Of a stretch of DNA of 64,000 nt, positions 1-9,400 are shown one piece after another (the stretch's first letter is position 1; each line of letters opens with the position of its first letter). Origin of the DNA: Chryseobacterium herbae (GTDB lineage: Bacteria; Bacteroidota; Bacteroidia; Flavobacteriales; Weeksellaceae). Under the pieces are notes generated by a model, which did not search any database, was not told the origin of the DNA, and saw only the letters and a list, made by a program, of their open reading frames with translations. The stretch spans positions 368,368 to 432,367 of the forward strand of contig NZ_JAOAMU010000002.1 in the NCBI RefSeq assembly GCF_025154075.1. Reading direction: 5' to 3'. The translations under genes and the position numbers were made by a program.

Positions 1-168
1 AAGCTGATCTACGCGATCGGGGCGGTCGTGGGGCTTATAGGCGGGGTCAAGGTATACAACAAGTTCAGCAGCGGCGATCCCGATACCTCAAAGACCGCAG
101 CCAGTTGGTTTGGGGCGTGTATCTTTTTGATTGTAGCGGCTACGATCCTTCGTTCATTCTTCCTTTAA
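1..168 (+). CDS. traE: TraE, conjugative transposon membrane protein (DUF4134), 3' end only
   Basis: The window opens inside this gene; the last 55 codons are present, ending in TAA at 166-168. The visible part has two hydrophobic segments separated by a short polar loop (YNKFSSGDPDTSKTAASW), the usual end of DUF4134/TraE proteins, which are small inner-membrane components of the Bacteroidetes conjugation apparatus. It is followed 11 bases later by traF, the standard order. The start and any signal peptide lie outside the window. Confidence 0.8.
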   Translation, partial: KLIYAIGAVVGLIGGVKVYNKFSSGDPDTSKTAASWFGACIFLIVAATILRSFFL

Positions 169-179
169 CCCTAAGCCTT

Positions 180-512
180 ATGAACAATTACAATATCAAT
201 AAAGGCATTGGGCGCAGTGTGGAGTTTAAGGGCCTAAAGGCGCAGTACCTCTTCATTTTCGTGGGCGGGCTGCTGGGCACTCTCGTTCTGGTGATGATTC
301 TCTATATGGCAGGGCTGAATTCATACCTCTGCCTATTCATAGGTGGTGGTGCGGCTTCGTTGATCGTATGGCAAACTTTTAAGCTCAACAAAAAATACGG
401 CGAGCATGGCCTCATGAAAGTGGGCGCTGTAAAAAGCCATCCTAAATACATCATCTGTCGCAAAAGAATCCATCGCTATCTGAAAACTACTCCTAAAACC
501 ACTGCCGTATGA
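180..512 (+). CDS. traF: TraF, conjugative transposon membrane protein (DUF4133)
   Basis: A 110-residue protein starting with MNNYNINKGIGR and carrying two adjacent transmembrane segments (about residues 24-43 and 47-64), then a basic cytoplasmic tail. This matches DUF4133/TraF, thought to be an inner-membrane part of the mating channel related to VirB3. The frame is open further upstream, but the start at 180 is chosen because the upstream extension would run back into traE and because the family begins with the NxYxINKGIGR pattern. The stop overlaps the traG start by four bases (ATGA), pointing to translational coupling. Confidence 0.85.
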   Translation: MNNYNINKGIGRSVEFKGLKAQYLFIFVGGLLGTLVLVMILYMAGLNSYLCLFIGGGAASLIVWQTFKLNKKYGEHGLMKVGAVKSHPKYIICRKRIHRYLKTTPKTTAV

Positions 513-3007
513 GAAACATAAGCAAAGCCAGTACGCTGGAAAGTAAGTTTCCACTTTTGGCAGTAGAGGAGAACTGCATCATTTCTAAGGAAGCCGATAT
601 TACCGCCTGCTTTAGGGTGCATCTTCCGGAACTATTCACTGTGGCTGCCCCTGAGTATGAAGCGATCCATTCAGCGTGGCATAAGGCCGTAAAAACATTG
701 CCTGACTATACCGTAATCCACAAGCAGGATTGGTATATCAAGGAAAACTATGCTCCCGACATCAATAAAGAAGGATTAAGTTTCCTGGCAAAATCCTACC
801 AGCAGCATTTCAATGAGCGTCCGTTTTTGAATCATTACTGCTATGTGTTCATTACCAAAACCTCGAAAGAAAGAATGCGGATGCAGAGCAACTTTTCATC
901 CCTCTGCAAAGGGGTACTCGTTCCCAAGGAGATCAGGGATAAGGAAGCGGTTTCGCGGTTTATGGAATCGGTCAGCCAGTTTGAAAGGATCGTTAATGAT
1001 TCTGGATTGGTCAAATTGGAGCGCCTGAGTGAAGAAGATATTATCGGATCAGAAGGTAAACAGGGATTACTGGAACAGTACTTTACCCTGTCAAGACAAG
1101 CGGGAACAGCCCTTCAAGATATTGCTCTGGGAGCCGAAGAAATGAGAATTGGCAACAACAGATTGTGCCTGCATACATTATCTGATACTGATGATCTGCC
1201 GGGCAGCGTTTCTACGGATCTCCGATATGAGAAGCTTTCTACGGACAGAAGCGACTGTCGTTTATCGTTTGCTGCACCGGTAGGTTTGCTGCTCAATTGC
1301 AATCATATCTACAATCAGTATCTATTTCTGGATAACAGTGAAGACAATCTGAAGAAATTTGAAAAGTCTGCCAGAAATATGCATTCCCTTGGAAGATACA
1401 GCCGAAGTAACCAGATCAATAAAGAATGGATAGAAAAGTATTTGAATGAAGCCCATTCCTTTGGTCTTTCCTCCATAAGAGCCCATTTTAATGTGATGGC
1501 ATGGTCTGATGATGCGCACGAGCTGAAGCAGCTGAAAAATGATACCGGCAGTGCCCTGGCACTCATGGAATGCAAACCCAGGCATAATACGACGGATGTG
1601 GGGACCCTATTTTGGGCTGGAATCCCAGGTAATGCAGGGGACTTTCCGAGTGAAGAGAGTTTTTATACGTTTATCGAACCGGCACTCTGTTTCTTCACAG
1701 AAGAAACCAATTATCAAAATTCACTCTCCCCATTCGGGATTAAAATGGCAGACCGATTGACCGGAAACCCTATTCATCTGGATATTTCAGATCTGCCCAT
1801 GAAAAAGGGCATCATTACCAATCGGAACAAATTTATTTTGGGTCCATCCGGAAGTGGAAAATCTTTTTTCACCAATCACATGGTTAGACAGTATTACGAG
1901 CAGGGTGCCCATGTATTGCTGGTAGATACCGGAAACTCTTATCAGGGGTTGTGCGAGCTGATCAAAGGAAAAACAAAAGGAGAGGATGGGGTTTACTTCA
2001 CGTATACTGAAGATAATCCGATAGCCTTTAATCCTTTCTATACCGACGATGGAGTATTCGACATTGAAAAAAGGGAAAGTATTAAAACCTTGATACTCAC
2101 CCTCTGGAAAAGGGATGATGAACCTCCGACCCGAGCTGAGGAAGTTGCCCTGTCTAATGCTGTAAGCGGGTACATTGAAAAAATCAAAAGACAAGATGAA
2201 TATCCGTCTTTTAATGGCTTCTATGAGTATGTAAAAGGGGGCTATCGCAAGATTCTGGAAGAAAAACAGGTTCGGGAGAAAGATTTTGATATTGCCAATT
2301 TCCTCAATGTTCTTGAACCTTATTACAAAGACGGTGAATATGATTATCTGCTCAACTCCGATAAACAGCTGGATCTGCTCAGTAAACGCTTTATTGTCTT
2401 CGAAATTGATGCCATAAAGGACCACAAAATTTTATTTCCGGTGGTTACCATCATCATTATGGAGGTTTTTATCAATAAAATGCGCAGGCTCAAAGGGATC
2501 CGAAAGCTCATACTCATTGAAGAAGCGTGGAAGGCGATAGCTAAAGAGGGTATGGCAGAATACTTACGCTATCTTTTCAAAACTGTTCGTAAATTTTTTG
2601 GTGAAGCCATCGTCGTGACCCAGGAGGTTGATGACATTATTAGATCACCGATTGTCAAGGAAAGTATCATCAATAATTCCGACTGTAAAATCCTGCTGGA
2701 CCAACGCAAGTACATGAATAAGTTCGATGATATCCAGGCTATGCTGGGATTGACCGATAAAGAAAAAGCACAGGTCCTTTCTATTAATATGAATAACGAT
2801 CCCTCACGATTTTATAAAGAAGTATGGATAGGACTGGGGGGAACCCACTCTGCCGTATACGCCACAGAGGTGTCCGCGCAAGAATATCTCGCCTACACAA
2901 CGGAAGAAACCGAAAAGCTCGAAGTGATGCAGCTCGCTCAGGAGCTCCATGGTAATGTGGAGCTGGCCATTAAAAGGATCGCTGCCGACAAAAAGGAAAA
3001 CCCATAA
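509..3007 (+). CDS. traG: TraG, VirB4-type conjugation ATPase
   Basis: At 832 residues this is the full length usual for the Bacteroidetes TraG/VirB4 ATPase that powers assembly of, and transport through, the conjugation channel at the inner membrane. A Walker A motif GPSGSGKS lies near residues 445-452. The Walker B region LILIEEAW is near 668-675, followed by the family's VVTQEVDDI stretch. The N-terminal half is the less conserved VirB4 domain. It starts inside the end of traF and is followed, after about 70 bases, by traI. Not to be confused with the VirD4-like coupling protein, which is not in the window. Confidence 0.93.
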   Translation: MRNISKASTLESKFPLLAVEENCIISKEADITACFRVHLPELFTVAAPEYEAIHSAWHKAVKTLPDYTVIHKQDWYIKENYAPDINKEGLSFLAKSYQQHFNERPFLNHYCYVFITKTSKERMRMQSNFSSLCKGVLVPKEIRDKEAVSRFMESVSQFERIVNDSGLVKLERLSEEDIIGSEGKQGLLEQYFTLSRQAGTALQDIALGAEEMRIGNNRLCLHTLSDTDDLPGSVSTDLRYEKLSTDRSDCRLSFAAPVGLLLNCNHIYNQYLFLDNSEDNLKKFEKSARNMHSLGRYSRSNQINKEWIEKYLNEAHSFGLSSIRAHFNVMAWSDDAHELKQLKNDTGSALALMECKPRHNTTDVGTLFWAGIPGNAGDFPSEESFYTFIEPALCFFTEETNYQNSLSPFGIKMADRLTGNPIHLDISDLPMKKGIITNRNKFILGPSGSGKSFFTNHMVRQYYEQGAHVLLVDTGNSYQGLCELIKGKTKGEDGVYFTYTEDNPIAFNPFYTDDGVFDIEKRESIKTLILTLWKRDDEPPTRAEEVALSNAVSGYIEKIKRQDEYPSFNGFYEYVKGGYRKILEEKQVREKDFDIANFLNVLEPYYKDGEYDYLLNSDKQLDLLSKRFIVFEIDAIKDHKILFPVVTIIIMEVFINKMRRLKGIRKLILIEEAWKAIAKEGMAEYLRYLFKTVRKFFGEAIVVTQEVDDIIRSPIVKESIINNSDCKILLDQRKYMNKFDDIQAMLGLTDKEKAQVLSINMNNDPSRFYKEVWIGLGGTHSAVYATEVSAQEYLAYTTEETEKLEVMQLAQELHGNVELAIKRIAADKKENP

Positions 3008-3076
3008 TACTTCGGGGAAACTCCTGAAAATTCACTGATTTAACAACGAATTCATAACCAATTAAAATCCAAAACA

Positions 3077-3706
3077 ATGAAAAAATTCATGGTATTGGTG
3101 AGTACAGCTTTATTACTGGCTTTCTCACCGACAAAAGCGCAATGGGTTGTTACTGACCCTACCAATCTGGCACAAGGTATTGTCAACTCTGCCCAGCAGA
3201 TCGTACAAACTTCCAGTACGGTGAGCAATACCCTAAAAAGCTTTCAGGAAGTAAAGAAAGTCTATGATCAGGGCAAGGAATATTACGACAAGCTCAAAGC
3301 TGTCAATAATCTGGTTAAAGACGCCCGGAAGGTGCAGCAAACCGTACTGATGGTAGGTGATATCTCAGAATTGTATGTGAACAGTTTTGGGAAAATGATG
3401 AATGATCCTAATTTTTCTGCTCAGGAACTGACGGCTATTGCCTTTGGGTACTCCAAGCTTCTCAGTGAAAGTGGAGACCTCTTGAAAGATCTCAAACAGA
3501 TCATCAATACTTCGACATTGTCCCTGAACGATAAGGAGCGCATGGAAATTATTGACAGGGTGTACAAAGAAGTCAGTGACTATCATAAACTCGTTCGCTA
3601 TTACACCAATAAAAATATTTCAGTAAGCTATCTGAGGGCTAAAAAGAAGAATGATGCGCAGCGTGTCCTTCAACTCTACGGAACGGCGAATCAGAAATAT
3701 TGGTAG
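3077..3706 (+). CDS. traI: TraI-type conjugative transposon protein (DUF4141)
   Basis: A 209-residue exported protein. It has a clear signal peptide (MKKFMVLVSTALLLAFSPTKAQ) followed by a helical region rich in Gln, Val and Lys. The WVVTDPTNLAQGIVNSAQQI pattern right after the cleavage site is typical of DUF4141 proteins, which occupy the TraI position in CTnDOT-like elements and resemble VirB5. The likely place of action is the periplasm or pilus base. The gene lies between traG and traJ, as expected. Confidence 0.87.
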   Translation: MKKFMVLVSTALLLAFSPTKAQWVVTDPTNLAQGIVNSAQQIVQTSSTVSNTLKSFQEVKKVYDQGKEYYDKLKAVNNLVKDARKVQQTVLMVGDISELYVNSFGKMMNDPNFSAQELTAIAFGYSKLLSESGDLLKDLKQIINTSTLSLNDKERMEIIDRVYKEVSDYHKLVRYYTNKNISVSYLRAKKKNDAQRVLQLYGTANQKYW

Positions 3707-3758
3707 ATCCCTTTATCCATCAACTCTTTAATAAATACATCCTTTAAACCTTATCATT

Positions 3759-4760
3759 ATGGACTTTAACAATCTTCATGAGATCCTGCGCTCGTTATAC
3801 GACGAGATGCTTCCACTGTCCGCCACTATGGCGGCAGTGGCCAAAGGCGTGGCCGGATTGGGCGCCTTGTTTTACGTCGCTCTGAAGGTGTGGCAGGCAT
3901 TAAGCCGCGCTGAGCCTATCGATATGTTTCCTCTGCTCAGACCCTTTGCCCTGGGGATCTGCATTATGTTTTTTCCTACCATCGTCCTTGGAACCATCAA
4001 TGGGGTATTGAGCCCTGTGGTTAAAGGAACCCACGGCATGCTCGAAAATCAGGTGCTTGATCTCAATAAATTACAGGCACAAAAAGACCAGCTGGAACGC
4101 GAAGCGATGCTTCGAAATCCTGAGCAGGCCTATCTGATCTCAGATGAGGAGTTTGATAAAAAACTCGACGAGCTGGGCTGGTCGCCTTCCGATCTGGGAA
4201 CGATGGCCGGAATGTATATGGAAAGGCAGAGTTATGAATTTGAGCAGACGATAAAAAACTGGCTGCGGGATCTCTTAGAAATTCTGTTTCAGGCGGCCGC
4301 ACTGGTGATTGACACCATCCGAACCTTCTTTCTGATCGTTCTGTCTATTCTGGGACCTATTGCTTTTGCTATATCGGTATGGGACGGTTTCCAATCCACG
4401 TTAACGCAGTGGATCTCGCGGTATGTCAGTGTTTACCTATGGCTTCCCGTTGCTGATATCTTCAGCGCTATGCTCGCTAAGCTGCAATCTTTGATGCTTG
4501 AAAAAGATATTCAAAGCTTATCGGATCCCAATTTCATTCCTGATGGATCAAGTACGATGTACACCATCTTTATGATCATCGGGATAGTGGGATATTTCAC
4601 CGTTCCAACCGTAACAGGTTGGGTGATTCAAGCCGGTGGCGCTGGTAATTTCATGCGTAATGTTACCCAAACCGCTCAAAAAGCAGGAAATATTGCCGGA
4701 GCGGGCGCTGGCGCTGCAGCTGGAAATATCGGGGGTCAGCTTTTGAAAAATAAATCATAA
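3759..4760 (+). CDS. traJ: TraJ, polytopic conjugation channel protein
   Basis: A 333-residue integral membrane protein with about five to six hydrophobic segments (roughly residues 20-45, 60-85, 170-190, 192-212, 222-240, 272-295). Its tail is rich in Gly and Ala. This organisation, the length and the position between traI and traK match Bacteroidetes TraJ, the VirB6-like inner-membrane part of the mating channel. A long soluble loop (about residues 95-160) lies between the second and third segments. Its base composition is like the neighbouring tra genes. Confidence 0.9.
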   Translation: MDFNNLHEILRSLYDEMLPLSATMAAVAKGVAGLGALFYVALKVWQALSRAEPIDMFPLLRPFALGICIMFFPTIVLGTINGVLSPVVKGTHGMLENQVLDLNKLQAQKDQLEREAMLRNPEQAYLISDEEFDKKLDELGWSPSDLGTMAGMYMERQSYEFEQTIKNWLRDLLEILFQAAALVIDTIRTFFLIVLSILGPIAFAISVWDGFQSTLTQWISRYVSVYLWLPVADIFSAMLAKLQSLMLEKDIQSLSDPNFIPDGSSTMYTIFMIIGIVGYFTVPTVTGWVIQAGGAGNFMRNVTQTAQKAGNIAGAGAGAAAGNIGGQLLKNKS

Positions 4761-4795
4761 CGATCTGAACTCATTAGGTCATAAATAGTAAAACA

Positions 4796-5419
4796 ATGGA
4801 ATTTAAAACCCTCAGAAATATTGAAAACAGTTTCAGGCAGATCAGGCTCTATGCGATCGTATTTGCCGTACTGTGTATCTCAGTGGTAGGCTATGCTATC
4901 TGGCAGTCTTACCAATTTGCAGAAGAGCAAAGACAAAAAATCTACGTGCTTGATAATGGCAAATCACTTATGCTGGCACTGTCTCAGGATGCTGCCATCA
5001 ACCGACCGGTAGAAGCCCGGGAACATGTTCGGCGTTTTCATGAGCTCTTCTTTACCCTGGCACCTGATAAGAATGCCATTGAAAGTAATATGAAAAGAGC
5101 GTTCAATCTTGCCGATAAAAGTGCCTTCAATTATTACAAAGACCTCTCGGAAAAAGGCTATTATAACCGGATTATCTCGGGCAATATCCAGCAGCGTATT
5201 GAAGTGGACAGTGTGCAGTGCAATTTTGATACCTATCCATATTCTGTTAAAACCTTTGCCCGGCAGTTTATTATCCGTTCCAGTAATCTGACAGAAAGGA
5301 GCCTGGTGACTTCCTGTTACCTCCTTAATTCTGTCCGCTCAGATACGAACCCACAGGGATTTAATATTGAAAAGTTCAGCGTGCTTGAGAATAAAGATCT
5401 GCAGGTTATAGACCGATAA
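4796..5419 (+). CDS. traK: TraK, VirB8-like conjugation protein
   Basis: A 207-residue protein with a short cytoplasmic N-terminus (MEFKTLRNIENSFRQIRLY), one transmembrane helix near residues 18-37, and a soluble periplasmic domain. This bitopic plan, the TLRNIENSFRQIR opening and the place between traJ and traL identify TraK, the VirB8-like scaffold of the Bacteroidetes conjugation machine. Length is normal for the family. Confidence 0.9.
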   Translation: MEFKTLRNIENSFRQIRLYAIVFAVLCISVVGYAIWQSYQFAEEQRQKIYVLDNGKSLMLALSQDAAINRPVEAREHVRRFHELFFTLAPDKNAIESNMKRAFNLADKSAFNYYKDLSEKGYYNRIISGNIQQRIEVDSVQCNFDTYPYSVKTFARQFIIRSSNLTERSLVTSCYLLNSVRSDTNPQGFNIEKFSVLENKDLQVIDR

Positions 5420-5431
5420 AAAACAAGTGCC

Positions 5432-5725
5432 ATGAAAAAGCTAAGAATATTTCTTCATACCTGTGAGACCAGGTTGGAGCAGCGCTGGCAGAAGCTCTCT
5501 GCCAGAAGGCAAAGGAAATTTGTGATCCTGTTTTTTGCGGGATACCTGCTGGTGACAGGATGTGTCGTCTTAAAGGTTTGGTACGATGCTAAAACCGAGG
5601 CTTTAAAGCCAAGACCAATCAGGGAGCAGATTCGCAATCCGATTCTGGAGGATAAAAATCCAGAATTAGAATTAAAAGATTCATCATCAACTCAACAAAA
5701 AAAAGAAGGTTATGAAAGAAAATGA
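5432..5725 (+). CDS. traL: TraL, small conjugation membrane protein (DUF3989)
   Basis: A 97-residue protein with a basic N-terminal part, a single hydrophobic helix at about residues 29-47, and a charged C-terminus. It fits DUF3989/TraL, a small inner-membrane component of unknown precise role. The last 14 bases overlap the start of traM, so the two are probably translated together. It was recognised mainly from size, topology and gene order. Confidence 0.78.
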   Translation: MKKLRIFLHTCETRLEQRWQKLSARRQRKFVILFFAGYLLVTGCVVLKVWYDAKTEALKPRPIREQIRNPILEDKNPELELKDSSSTQQKKEGYERK

Positions 5726-7052
5726 AAACAATAAAACAACCGTAAAGCTTACTGAGGTGGGCCAAAAAGCAGTCCCTGATGAAGAAACGCCTTCGTCAGA
5801 TAAAATGCAAAAACTCAAGAAACCGCTTATTTTCGTTTTAATGGGGTTTGTATTTATCGGATGTATGTATCTCATATTTGCACCCTCCTCAGATCCGAAA
5901 GAACAGAAACAGGCCGGACTTAATGAAGTCGTTCCACAGGCCACAGAGGCAGGAATGCAGGCTGATAAGGGAAAAGCGTATGAGTCTGATCTGCTGGAAC
6001 AGAAGGAACTCGAAAAAAAGCGGTCACTCAGCGCTTTATCGGACTATTGGAATACGGATAGTGCCGGGTCTGAGGCTAGGACTTCAACTTCAGGAAATCC
6101 TGTAATTCACAAAGGGAGCTCTTCTTCCAACAGCCAGCATGAAGCACTTAGCAGTTACCGGGGCATCCAAAGCACACTGGGGAATTTTTATGAGGACAGA
6201 GGGCAAAATTCTCAGCTTCAAAATGAGGTGCAGTCCCTAAAAGCTCAGTTAGCGCAAAAAGAAACAGCTCCTTCCAATCCTGTAGAAAATCAACTGGCAC
6301 TGATGGAGAAATCTTATCAGATGGCAGCCAAATATTTTCCGACAACCGGTAAAGCTTCTGGAACAGTGGAAAAGGCAGAGCAAAATAGAGGTAAAGGTGC
6401 AGGCGATACCACTAAGCAACCCAAACAAAAAGTTTCTTTTGCTGGTTTGTATCCAACGCATAAAAATATAGTGTCCTCATTGTACAGGGAACCTTCAGAT
6501 TCCGCCTTTCTTGCAGAGCTCGCCCAAGTAAAAAACAGAAACTTTTATACTGCGGGAACGCTCAATGAATCATCTCAGTCCGCTAATAGCATTCGGGCCT
6601 GTATTCATGAAACGCAGAGTGTAACGAGTGAGAATACGGTTCGTATCAGACTCTTAGATGGAGTCCGGCTTTCAAAGCTCGTCATCCCAAAAGGAACTGT
6701 ACTCACCGCTATTGCAAAGTTTCAGGGAATCAGGCTTCAGCTTTTGATACAATCTATAGAGTTTGAAGGAAATATCATTCCTGTAGAGATAGCAGCCTAT
6801 GACGCAGATGGACAGATGGGACTGGCGGTTCCGTATTCTCCTGAGAGAAGCGCCCTTACGGAGATGGCTGCCAATATGGGCAATACCGGAGGAACGAGCA
6901 TCTCTCTGAGTTCTTCTGCTGGGCAACAGATCACTTCGGATTTAAGTAAAAGCCTTGTGCAGGGTATTTCCGGGTACTTCTCAAAAAAGATACGAATGCC
7001 TATGATCACTCTTAAAGCCGGACATAAGGTCTTTCTGGTTGCCAAAAAATAA
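5712..7052 (+). CDS. traM: TraM, VirB10-like conjugation protein
   Basis: A 446-residue protein with a cytoplasmic N-terminus, one transmembrane helix near residues 38-56, a long low-complexity periplasmic linker rich in Ser, Gln and Lys (about 60-240), and a conserved C-terminal domain from about 260 to the end. That domain includes VRIRLLDGVRL and IPVEIAAYDADGQMGL. This is the architecture of Bacteroidetes TraM (VirB10-like), which spans the periplasm and links inner and outer membranes. The start overlaps traL. Confidence 0.92.
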   Translation: MKENENNKTTVKLTEVGQKAVPDEETPSSDKMQKLKKPLIFVLMGFVFIGCMYLIFAPSSDPKEQKQAGLNEVVPQATEAGMQADKGKAYESDLLEQKELEKKRSLSALSDYWNTDSAGSEARTSTSGNPVIHKGSSSSNSQHEALSSYRGIQSTLGNFYEDRGQNSQLQNEVQSLKAQLAQKETAPSNPVENQLALMEKSYQMAAKYFPTTGKASGTVEKAEQNRGKGAGDTTKQPKQKVSFAGLYPTHKNIVSSLYREPSDSAFLAELAQVKNRNFYTAGTLNESSQSANSIRACIHETQSVTSENTVRIRLLDGVRLSKLVIPKGTVLTAIAKFQGIRLQLLIQSIEFEGNIIPVEIAAYDADGQMGLAVPYSPERSALTEMAANMGNTGGTSISLSSSAGQQITSDLSKSLVQGISGYFSKKIRMPMITLKAGHKVFLVAKK

Positions 7053-7076
7053 TGTTTAATCCAAACCCTCAAAATT

Positions 7077-8000
7077 ATGAATCAACTCATTAAAAAACTG
7101 CTTGTGATAACGTTTCTAATAAGCTTTGCCTTACAACTCAGCGCCCAGAAACAGGATAGCCTACAACCGAGTGATACACTGAAAATAGAATCGAGGCTTA
7201 AGATAGGAAAAATAGAACCCTATTGGCTCACGGTAACCTATGATAAGACCACCCATATCATCTTCCCCTCTAAAATTAGATACGTAGATATGGGAAGTGA
7301 AAATCTGGCCGCTGGAAAAGCAGATGAAGCTGAAAATGTACTTCGTATCAAAGCAGCAGTGCGGAATTTTGAAGCCGAAACTAATTTTTCAGTGATTACT
7401 GAGGACGGACGTTTCTACAATTTTGATGTGCTCTACAGCTGTTGTCCCACTACTTTAAACTACGATGTACAAAAAATGCTGCAGACTCAGGAAAAGGAAA
7501 AAGTGAATAATGTGCTATTTGAGGATCTTGGTGGTACTCAGCCCTCTCTAACTGAGGCCGCTCTGAAAGCTATTTATACAAAGAATAAAAAGCTGATCAG
7601 GCATATTGGTTCGTACAGCTTCGGAATTCGTTTCCTGCTTAAAGGTATATATATTTATAATGGGAAATACTACTTCCATACGGAACTCAAAAACGGCACG
7701 AGTGTGCCTTTTCCTATTGATTTTATGACCTTCAAGATCGCAGATAAGAGAACTTCGAAACGAACGGCTATCCAGGAGAATGAGCTTGTTCCACTAAGAA
7801 CTTATCTGCCCTTAACCGATGTAAAAGACAACCGTACAGAACGTAATGTATTTCTACTGGATCAGTTTACCCTAGCGGATGATAAAATTCTGGTCATTGA
7901 AATATTCGAGAAAAACGGTGGTAGACATCAAAAACTGGAAGTTGAAAATATGGATCTGATCCATGCAAAACCGGTAACAGACCTGAAACTGATCTTTTAA
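7077..8000 (+). CDS. traN: TraN, outer-membrane-associated conjugation protein (DUF4138)
   Basis: A 307-residue exported protein with a signal peptide ending near LQLSAQ. The early VTYDKTTHIIFPSKIRYVDM segment is a hallmark of DUF4138/TraN, the VirB9-like partner that joins TraM at the outer membrane. A pair of Cys residues (CC) lies near position 122. It follows traM by 24 bases and precedes traO by 17 bases, the usual order. Confidence 0.9.
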   Translation: MNQLIKKLLVITFLISFALQLSAQKQDSLQPSDTLKIESRLKIGKIEPYWLTVTYDKTTHIIFPSKIRYVDMGSENLAAGKADEAENVLRIKAAVRNFEAETNFSVITEDGRFYNFDVLYSCCPTTLNYDVQKMLQTQEKEKVNNVLFEDLGGTQPSLTEAALKAIYTKNKKLIRHIGSYSFGIRFLLKGIYIYNGKYYFHTELKNGTSVPFPIDFMTFKIADKRTSKRTAIQENELVPLRTYLPLTDVKDNRTERNVFLLDQFTLADDKILVIEIFEKNGGRHQKLEVENMDLIHAKPVTDLKLIF

Positions 8001-8017
8001 CCCTTAAACTCATCGAA

Positions 8018-8581
8018 ATGAATAAATATATTATCACCAGCATAATGGTTATAGTTAGCACTACGGGCATCTATGCTCAAAGGATGCTTAAAGGACAGAA
8101 AGGTTTTGAAGCTACGATCGGACTGATCCCTAATAAAAAGTCATTACATGACGAATTTTACGTGCAGGCAGGAATGACCATCAATGGAAAAAAAGGAAGC
8201 TATCAGTTATGGGCTGTCGAATACTCCCATAAGAAACATGAGTTTGAAAATTATGTCATTCCAGTTGAAACTTATTCAATGGAAGGAGGATACAGTTTTG
8301 TGCTGCTCGGAGACTGGTCAAAGAATATTTCTTTGAATATGGGGGTTACAGCAGTTGCGGCTTATGAAGTGATTAATCGCGGTGAGCCTTTACTGCCTAA
8401 TGGTGCTGTCATCCGAAATAAAGATAGTTTTATCTATGGTGGTGGACTACGACTTTCTCTCGAAACCTATTTGGGTGATCATTTGGTAATGCTGGTGCAA
8501 GGCAGGGGCAAAGCTGTTTGGGGAACTTCTGTTGAAAATTTCAGGCCATCAGCAGGAGTAGGGCTCCGTTATATTTTCTAA
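8018..8581 (+). CDS. traO: TraO, conjugal transfer outer-membrane-type protein
   Basis: A 187-residue exported protein with a signal peptide (cleavage near IYAQ), alternating amphipathic strands and a terminal aromatic residue (GVGLRYIF). These features suggest a small beta-barrel in the outer membrane. The GQKGFEATIG opening and the position after traN match the TraO family. The precise role of TraO in mating is not known. A TraP primase gene, often found next, is missing here. Confidence 0.87.
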   Translation: MNKYIITSIMVIVSTTGIYAQRMLKGQKGFEATIGLIPNKKSLHDEFYVQAGMTINGKKGSYQLWAVEYSHKKHEFENYVIPVETYSMEGGYSFVLLGDWSKNISLNMGVTAVAAYEVINRGEPLLPNGAVIRNKDSFIYGGGLRLSLETYLGDHLVMLVQGRGKAVWGTSVENFRPSAGVGLRYIF

Positions 8582-8598
8582 TTTTTAAATCTTTATCT

Positions 8599-9054
8599 AT
8601 GAAATATTTTAATCAAAAAAGGATATCATTTGCAGGTGAATGGCGATGTATATTCACTTCATTGCCAATCCTGCTACTATTATTTTCACTCTCTTCCTGC
8701 GATAAGGAACTGGATGTAAAGACTGATTTTCCATTTGAATTGCAGGTAATGCCTGTTCCTAAGAGTATAGGCAAAGGGGAAACTATAACCATAAGATGCA
8801 GCTTAAAAACCCAGGGAAATTATAAGGGTACGGAGTATTTTATCCGGTATTTTCAGTTTGATGGAAAGGGAAAGCTACTCTTAGGGGATTACAAGGCTTT
8901 AAAGCCTAATAATTTATATACTCTGACTCAGCAGCAATTCAGACTGCATTATGTATCAGAATCCTCAGTAACGCAGGCTTTTGATATCTGGGTATCCAAT
9001 AATCATGGCCACGAACAGAAAATGAGCTTTCAGTTTAATGTGGCTGATAAATAA
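8599..9054 (+). CDS. traQ: TraQ-type lipoprotein (DUF3872)
   Basis: A 151-residue protein with a hydrophobic N-terminus ending in a lipobox (FSLSSC, Cys at about residue 34), so it is probably a lipoprotein. The body fits DUF3872/TraQ, with an immunoglobulin-like strand pattern including FPFELQVMPVPKSIGKGET and YFIRYFQFDGKG. It is the last gene of the tra run and is closed by a strong terminator 28 bases downstream, so the remaining backbone genes must lie elsewhere. Confidence 0.85.
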   Translation: MKYFNQKRISFAGEWRCIFTSLPILLLLFSLSSCDKELDVKTDFPFELQVMPVPKSIGKGETITIRCSLKTQGNYKGTEYFIRYFQFDGKGKLLLGDYKALKPNNLYTLTQQQFRLHYVSESSVTQAFDIWVSNNHGHEQKMSFQFNVADK

Positions 9055-9082
9055 CATCGATATAATATCATTTAAATAGTGG

Positions 9083-9114
9083 GGGTCTGTGCTGCAAAAG
9101 CGCAGACCCTTTTT
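9083..9114 (+). terminator. Rho-independent terminator after the tra operon
   Basis: A 10-bp stem (GGGTCTGTGC / GCGCAGACCC, one G-U pair) with a 7-base loop is followed directly by TTTTT. It lies 28 bases after traQ and separates the conjugation operon from the Rhs cargo. Confidence 0.85.
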
Positions 9115-9253
9115 AATGGAAATAATTCGGAAAGTTTCTTTTAAGCAGATCTTTTTTGGGAGACTTTGTTTAAGGTAATCCTTTCTGCACTAAGGATTAG
9201 AAAAATCTTTATAGCCTCAAAATAACACGACACTTTCTGTCGCAATGCTGATT

Positions 9254-9261
9254 TAAATTTG
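9254..9261 (+). promoter_or_regulatory. Candidate Bacteroidetes -7 box for the T9SS/Rhs operon
   Basis: TAAATTTG fits the Bacteroidetes TAnnTTTG element. It lies in the 346-base gap 9055-9400, which holds the traQ terminator, this box and otherwise only AT-rich sequence; I see no gene there. No convincing TTTG -33 partner is present at the ideal distance, so this is tentative. Confidence 0.35.
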
Positions 9262-9400
9262 CTTTAACAAAAAGTTAATTAGCAGTCAATTACGGAAATA
9301 TTATTTTTAACCGTAAAAGCAACAGACAAAATATGGGGAAAACCACAGTGTGGTGAAATAATATTTTGTTTAAGTTTAATGCTTAAAAAAATAAATACAA

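Noticed and set aside
1787-2425. 212-codon minus-strand frame inside traG
   Set aside because: Fully antisense to the conserved VirB4 ATPase domain; no family features.
9226-9242. CGACA / TGTCG hairpin before the T9SS gene
   Set aside because: Five base pairs with no T run; could occur by chance in this AT-rich gap.
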